The notes below the pieces were generated by a model. The model did no database searches. It saw only the letters and a program-made list of their open reading frames with translations, and was not told the origin of the DNA. A stretch of 64,000 nt of DNA, from the NCBI GenBank assembly GCA_965212245.1, contig OZ243107.1, forward strand, positions 124,001 through 188,000, in the 5' to 3' direction. This document shows, in pieces, positions 60,765-64,000 of the stretch; the first letter of the stretch is position 1; every line of letters begins with the position of its first letter. The translations under genes and the position numbers were made by a program. Source of the DNA: CAKZNE01 sp040222435. Its GTDB lineage: Bacteria; Bacteroidota; Bacteroidia; Flavobacteriales; Schleiferiaceae.

Positions 60765-60838
60765 CAAGGTGTATAAAGGACACTATCTAAAAAGTGAAAA
60801 TTAGCTTTCCGTTTTACAGTCCTTCTTTCAAATAAGTC

Positions 60839-60846
60839 TAACTTTG
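60839..60846 (+). promoter_or_regulatory. -7 element of the pckA promoter
   Basis: TAACTTTG matches TAnnTTTG and is followed by GCGCC, common at Bacteroidota starts. The -33 region (TTTTAC near 60815) is a poor TTG. The predicted start lies about 30 nt before the ATG at 60884. Confidence 0.55.
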
Positions 60847-60883
60847 CGCCTTTAAATTTTTGTGAAACAAACTTTCAGACTTT

Positions 60884-62497
60884 ATGAATTTCACTGAAAT
60901 AAAACCTTCCAATTCCTCTCTTGAGAAGTACGGAATTAAAGATGCCATTTCCCACTGGAACCTGAATCCTTCTGACCTGGAAGAAATCGCCATAGAAAAA
61001 GATATGGCTGTTCGGGCAGATTCCGGAGCTATTGCCATTGATACGGGTGAGTTTACCGGCCGTTCTCCAAAGGACCGTTTTATTGTAGAGGATAATATTA
61101 CCAGAGACGCTATTTGGTGGGGGGATGTGAATATTAAATTCGATGCAGACAAATTTGATAACCTTCAGGGTAAAATAGCAGATTACCTGGGAGGTAAAGA
61201 GGTATATGTGCGTGACGTATACGCTTGTGCTGATGAACGTTTCAAACTAAAGATCCGGGTAATTAATGAATACCCCTGGTCCAATATGTTTGCTCATAAT
61301 ATGTTTCTCCGCCCCAGTGAAGAGGAATTAAAAGATTTTGAACCCGATTGGGTGGTTATTAACGCTCCCGGTTTTGAAGCTGACCCGGCTACTGATGGTA
61401 CCCGACAGCATAATTTTGCTATCCTTAATTTCTCAAAGCAAACGGCCATTATTGGTGGAACAGGCTATACAGGAGAAATCAAAAAAGGAATTTTCTCGGC
61501 CCTTAACTTTATTCTTCCTCATCAGCGTGATGTTTTAAGTATGCATTGCTCAGCTAACGTAGGTTCTGCGGGTGATACTGCTCTTTTCTTCGGACTTTCC
61601 GGAACTGGTAAAACCACCCTATCTGCTGATCCTAACCGTAAATTGATCGGTGATGATGAGCACGGCTGGACTAAGGATAACGTGATCTTTAACTTTGAAG
61701 GTGGCTGTTATGCCAAGGTAATTGACCTGAGTGAAGAAAAAGAACCGGATATTTTCCGGGCTATTAAGCCTGGTGCTCTTTTGGAGAATGTCACCTTCAA
61801 AAGCGGAAGTCATGAAGTAGATTATGAAGATGGTAGTAAAACACAGAATACCCGTGTAAGCTACCCTATTAACCATATCGACAATATTCAGAAACCTTCT
61901 TACGGAGAGAATCCTAAGAATATTTTCTTCCTTACCTGTGATGCCTACGGGGTGTTACCTCCTATTTCAAAGCTTACACCCGGACAAGCAGCTTTTCACT
62001 TTATAAGTGGCTATACTGCTAAGGTAGCTGGAACAGAAGCAGGTGTAACCGAACCGCAAACCACTTTTTCAGCCTGTTTTGGTGCTCCTTTTATGCCTCT
62101 GCATCCTACTAAATATGCGGATATGCTGAGCCACAAAATGAAAGAAGCCAATGTAAATGTGTGGTTGGTGAACACCGGTTGGTCTGGTGGCCCTTACGGA
62201 ACAGGATACCGCATGAAGCTGAAATACACAAGAGCCATGATCACAGCTGCTTTAAACGGTGAATTGGATAACGTGAGTTTTAGTGAACATGAGGTATTTG
62301 GTTTAATGATGCCAGATACATGCCCTAACGTTCCGGATGATATTCTGCACCCACGCAACACATGGGCCGATAAGGATAAGTATGATATAACCGCAGCATC
62401 TCTTGCTCTGAAGTTTAATAACAACTTCAAGAAGTTTGCAGATTATGCCAATGAGGAAATACTGGCGGGAGCTCCAAAGGCTACTGAAAAAGTATAA
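60884..62497 (+). CDS. pckA: Phosphoenolpyruvate carboxykinase (ATP)
   Basis: The 537-residue enzyme has the full set of PckA motifs: TGRSPKDRFIVED, PEP-carboxykinase signature LPPIS with the preceding FFLTCDAYGV, P-loop FGLSGTGKTTLSADP, metal-binding IGDDEHGW and the NTGWSGGPYGTGYRM block. It converts oxaloacetate and ATP to PEP, CO2 and ADP in gluconeogenesis. PEP is also the co-substrate of the NeuB-like synthase in this window, but no closer link is implied. Monocistronic with its own promoter and terminator. Confidence 0.97.
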   Translation: MNFTEIKPSNSSLEKYGIKDAISHWNLNPSDLEEIAIEKDMAVRADSGAIAIDTGEFTGRSPKDRFIVEDNITRDAIWWGDVNIKFDADKFDNLQGKIADYLGGKEVYVRDVYACADERFKLKIRVINEYPWSNMFAHNMFLRPSEEELKDFEPDWVVINAPGFEADPATDGTRQHNFAILNFSKQTAIIGGTGYTGEIKKGIFSALNFILPHQRDVLSMHCSANVGSAGDTALFFGLSGTGKTTLSADPNRKLIGDDEHGWTKDNVIFNFEGGCYAKVIDLSEEKEPDIFRAIKPGALLENVTFKSGSHEVDYEDGSKTQNTRVSYPINHIDNIQKPSYGENPKNIFFLTCDAYGVLPPISKLTPGQAAFHFISGYTAKVAGTEAGVTEPQTTFSACFGAPFMPLHPTKYADMLSHKMKEANVNVWLVNTGWSGGPYGTGYRMKLKYTRAMITAALNGELDNVSFSEHEVFGLMMPDTCPNVPDDILHPRNTWADKDKYDITAASLALKFNNNFKKFADYANEEILAGAPKATEKV

Positions 62498-62525
62498 TTC
62501 ATACTAAAATATTAATGTAATTTAG

Positions 62526-62560
62526 GATCCCGGTGCCCACAGCACCGGGATCTTTATTTT
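62526..62560 (+). terminator. Intrinsic terminator after pckA
   Basis: Eleven-base arms GATCCCGGTGC (62526-62536) and GCACCGGGATC (62542-62552) with loop CCACA are followed by TTTATTTT. It is 29 nt after the stop. Confidence 0.93.
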
Positions 62561-62573
62561 AAAATTAAATGCT

Positions 62574-63542
62574 ATGCAGAAATTGCTTTTTCTTTTTATC
62601 CTGCTTATAAGTTTTTCAACGCTTACTCTTGCTCAGAAAGTGAGGGTAGAAGTGGAACAACCTGTACCCATCAGTGAAAATGATACCGTATATGGCACAT
62701 TGCTTTCCAGGGGGAAAAGTATCAGCAAATACAACAATATTCCCCTGCTTATCATAATTCCCGGAAGCGGGCCTACCGATCGAAACGGTAATTCAGCCCT
62801 ATTGAACGGACCTAATGACAGCTATAAACAACTGGCGGATTCCCTTCTCTCACAAGGAATAGCTACTTTCCGCTACGACAAACCAGCGATTGGAAAATCC
62901 ACTTTTTCAAAAAAAGAGGAGGATATGCGTTTTGATGACAACATAGATGTAGTGCTTAAGATAATAGACAACATGGAAGACTTAGGGTTTGACCATATTT
63001 TCCTTCTTGGACATTCTCAAGGCTCTCTGATAGCGATGTTGACCGCTCAAAAAACAAAAATTGATGGAGTGATCAGCCTGGCCGGAGCTGGTCATGATGC
63101 TCTTACACTCATTAAAAAACAGTTAGTTGGCAAACTTCCGGAAAACCTGGAAAAACAAACCATTCAGAAGCTGGATAGTATTAAACAAGGTTATACAGTA
63201 GAGAAATACAATGTTATGGTGTCCAGTCTGATTCGCAAATCCCTGCAACCCTATTTGTATAGTTATTTTAAGTACGACCCCGCTGTAGAGATTAAGAAAC
63301 TCAAGGCTCCTGTACTCATACTACAAGGTGGGCGTGACATGCAAATAAATGAAAATGAAGGCGAAAGACTTCGCCAGGCTAAACCCGATGCCCGATACAT
63401 CGTATATCCCGAGATGAACCATGTACTTAAAAGGGTTGACGAATCTGAAGCTCAAAACACTGCTTCCTATTATGATGCGGACTTCCCCTTAACTAAAAGC
63501 CTGCCCAAGGATATAGCTGATTGGGTAAAGGACCACAAGTAA
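62574..63542 (+). CDS. Secreted alpha/beta hydrolase
   Basis: The 322-residue protein has a signal peptide (LLFLFILLISFSTLTLAQ), the oxyanion segment IIPGSGPTDRNGN, nucleophile elbow LGHSQGSLI, acidic residue in LILQGGRDMQI and His in MNHVLKRVD; the catalytic triad is thus complete. The layout is of the serine-aminopeptidase S33/YdaL-like hydrolases found widely in Bacteroidota. It should act in the periplasm on an ester or peptide of unknown nature. It starts inside the region just after the pckA terminator, so it has its own promoter. Confidence 0.88.
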   Translation: MQKLLFLFILLISFSTLTLAQKVRVEVEQPVPISENDTVYGTLLSRGKSISKYNNIPLLIIIPGSGPTDRNGNSALLNGPNDSYKQLADSLLSQGIATFRYDKPAIGKSTFSKKEEDMRFDDNIDVVLKIIDNMEDLGFDHIFLLGHSQGSLIAMLTAQKTKIDGVISLAGAGHDALTLIKKQLVGKLPENLEKQTIQKLDSIKQGYTVEKYNVMVSSLIRKSLQPYLYSYFKYDPAVEIKKLKAPVLILQGGRDMQINENEGERLRQAKPDARYIVYPEMNHVLKRVDESEAQNTASYYDADFPLTKSLPKDIADWVKDHK

Positions 63543-63554
63543 TAATAACCATAT

Positions 63555-64000
63555 TTACAGCAGTTCATTGGCCAGGTTAGCTAATTCTGAGCGCTCACCT
63601 TTCTCAAGGGTTACGTGTGCAAAAAGTGGGTTTCCTTTGATCTTATCAATCAGGTAGGATAATCCATTGGACTGTTCATCAAGGTAGGGTGTGTCTATCT
63701 GACGAACATCTCCCGTAAATATGAATTTTGAGTTCTCGCCTGCCCTTGTGATAATGGTCTTCACTTCGTGAGGAGTCAGGTTCTGTGCCTCATCTACAAT
63801 AAAAATAACGTTAGACAGGCTACGACCCCTAATATAAGCTAATGGTGTAACCAACAGTTTTTCCTGATTCACCATATCCTCAATCTGTTTATACTCCTTA
63901 TCCTTTTCGTTAAACTGATTCTTTATGAATTTCAGGTTATCCCATAAAGGTTGCATATAGGGATTAATCTTGGCTTTCATATCACCTGGTAAATAACCAA
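63555..64000 (-). CDS. PhoH-family ATPase, 5' part off window
   Basis: The frame is open to the window end; the visible part begins GYLPGDMKAKINPYMQPLWD, the block after the Walker A region of PhoH proteins, then has PLAYIRGRSLSNVIFIVDEAQN (Walker B DEAQN), TRAGENSKFIFTGDVRQID and ends ERSELANLANELL. The long PhoH2-type family carries an N-terminal PIN domain, which cannot be seen here. Such proteins are ATP-dependent RNA helicase/nuclease-like. The ATG inside at 63980 is not the real start. Confidence 0.9.
   Translation of the reverse strand, partial: GYLPGDMKAKINPYMQPLWDNLKFIKNQFNEKDKEYKQIEDMVNQEKLLVTPLAYIRGRSLSNVIFIVDEAQNLTPHEVKTIITRAGENSKFIFTGDVRQIDTPYLDEQSNGLSYLIDKIKGNPLFAHVTLEKGERSELANLANELL

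Overview
The window looks like a chromosomal segment from a Bacteroidota bacterium, probably a free-living or marine member. The evidence is the type A and type B C-terminal sorting domains of the type IX secretion system, a NusG-like UpxY antiterminator heading a capsule operon, promoter elements of the Bacteroidota form (TTG, about 19 nt, TAnnTTTG), a DNA polymerase III alpha subunit with a fused proofreading exonuclease, and DUF4476, DUF58 and bestrophin-like proteins. I cannot name a genus from the sequence alone.

Positions 1-26,100 are a surface-polysaccharide locus on the minus strand, in two probable transcription units. The upstream unit (26,067 down to 18,131) encodes an SLC13-type transporter, CysC, CysD and CysN, which together activate sulfate to PAPS, followed directly by the Wza-like export lipoprotein and the Wzc-like tyrosine autokinase; a hairpin terminator closes it. 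The downstream unit starts near 18,020 with a structured leader, then a winged-helix regulator, UpxY, UDP-GlcNAc-to-UDP-GalNAcA enzymes (TviB/WbpO and TviC/WbpP types), NeuB- and NeuC-like enzymes, two tandem MBOAT plus SGNH acyltransferase pairs, a NeuA-like cytidylyltransferase, a 2-hydroxyacid dehydrogenase, a PAPS-dependent sulfotransferase, a Wzx-type flippase, a phytanoyl-CoA-dioxygenase-like gene broken by one in-frame stop, two FemAB/GNAT-like transferases and a glycosyltransferase cut by the window edge. Read together, the locus predicts an acidic polymer containing hexosaminuronic acid and a nonulosonic acid, O-acylated and sulfated, with sulfate donor synthesis built into the locus.

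Positions 26,100-37,000 are mixed: a type IX-secreted protein, a membrane histidine kinase, a bestrophin-like channel and tRNA-Asp. Directly after the tRNA lie a decapitated tyrosine recombinase and an unrelated coding-like fragment, then a propeller-type histidine kinase/LytTR pair and a secreted beta-helix protein. This looks like a decayed tRNA-associated island, although its far end is not visible.

Positions 37,000-51,100 hold a complete RND efflux operon, small uncharacterised genes (a ten-cysteine secreted protein, a zinc-ribbon membrane protein, a pentapeptide-repeat protein), a DUF58 protein, thioredoxin and dnaE. Positions 51,260-54,480 form a vitamin B12 unit: a cobalamin riboswitch, a BtuB-like TonB-dependent receptor and an overlapping BtuG-like propeller lipoprotein. 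Positions 54,480-64,000 are mostly housekeeping: rpsP with a long Ala/Glu tail, rimM, trmN6, a second sulfotransferase-like gene, a DinB/YfiT protein, a saccharopine-dehydrogenase-like enzyme, DUF4476 and DUF423 proteins, pckA, an alpha/beta hydrolase and the C-terminal part of a PhoH-type ATPase.
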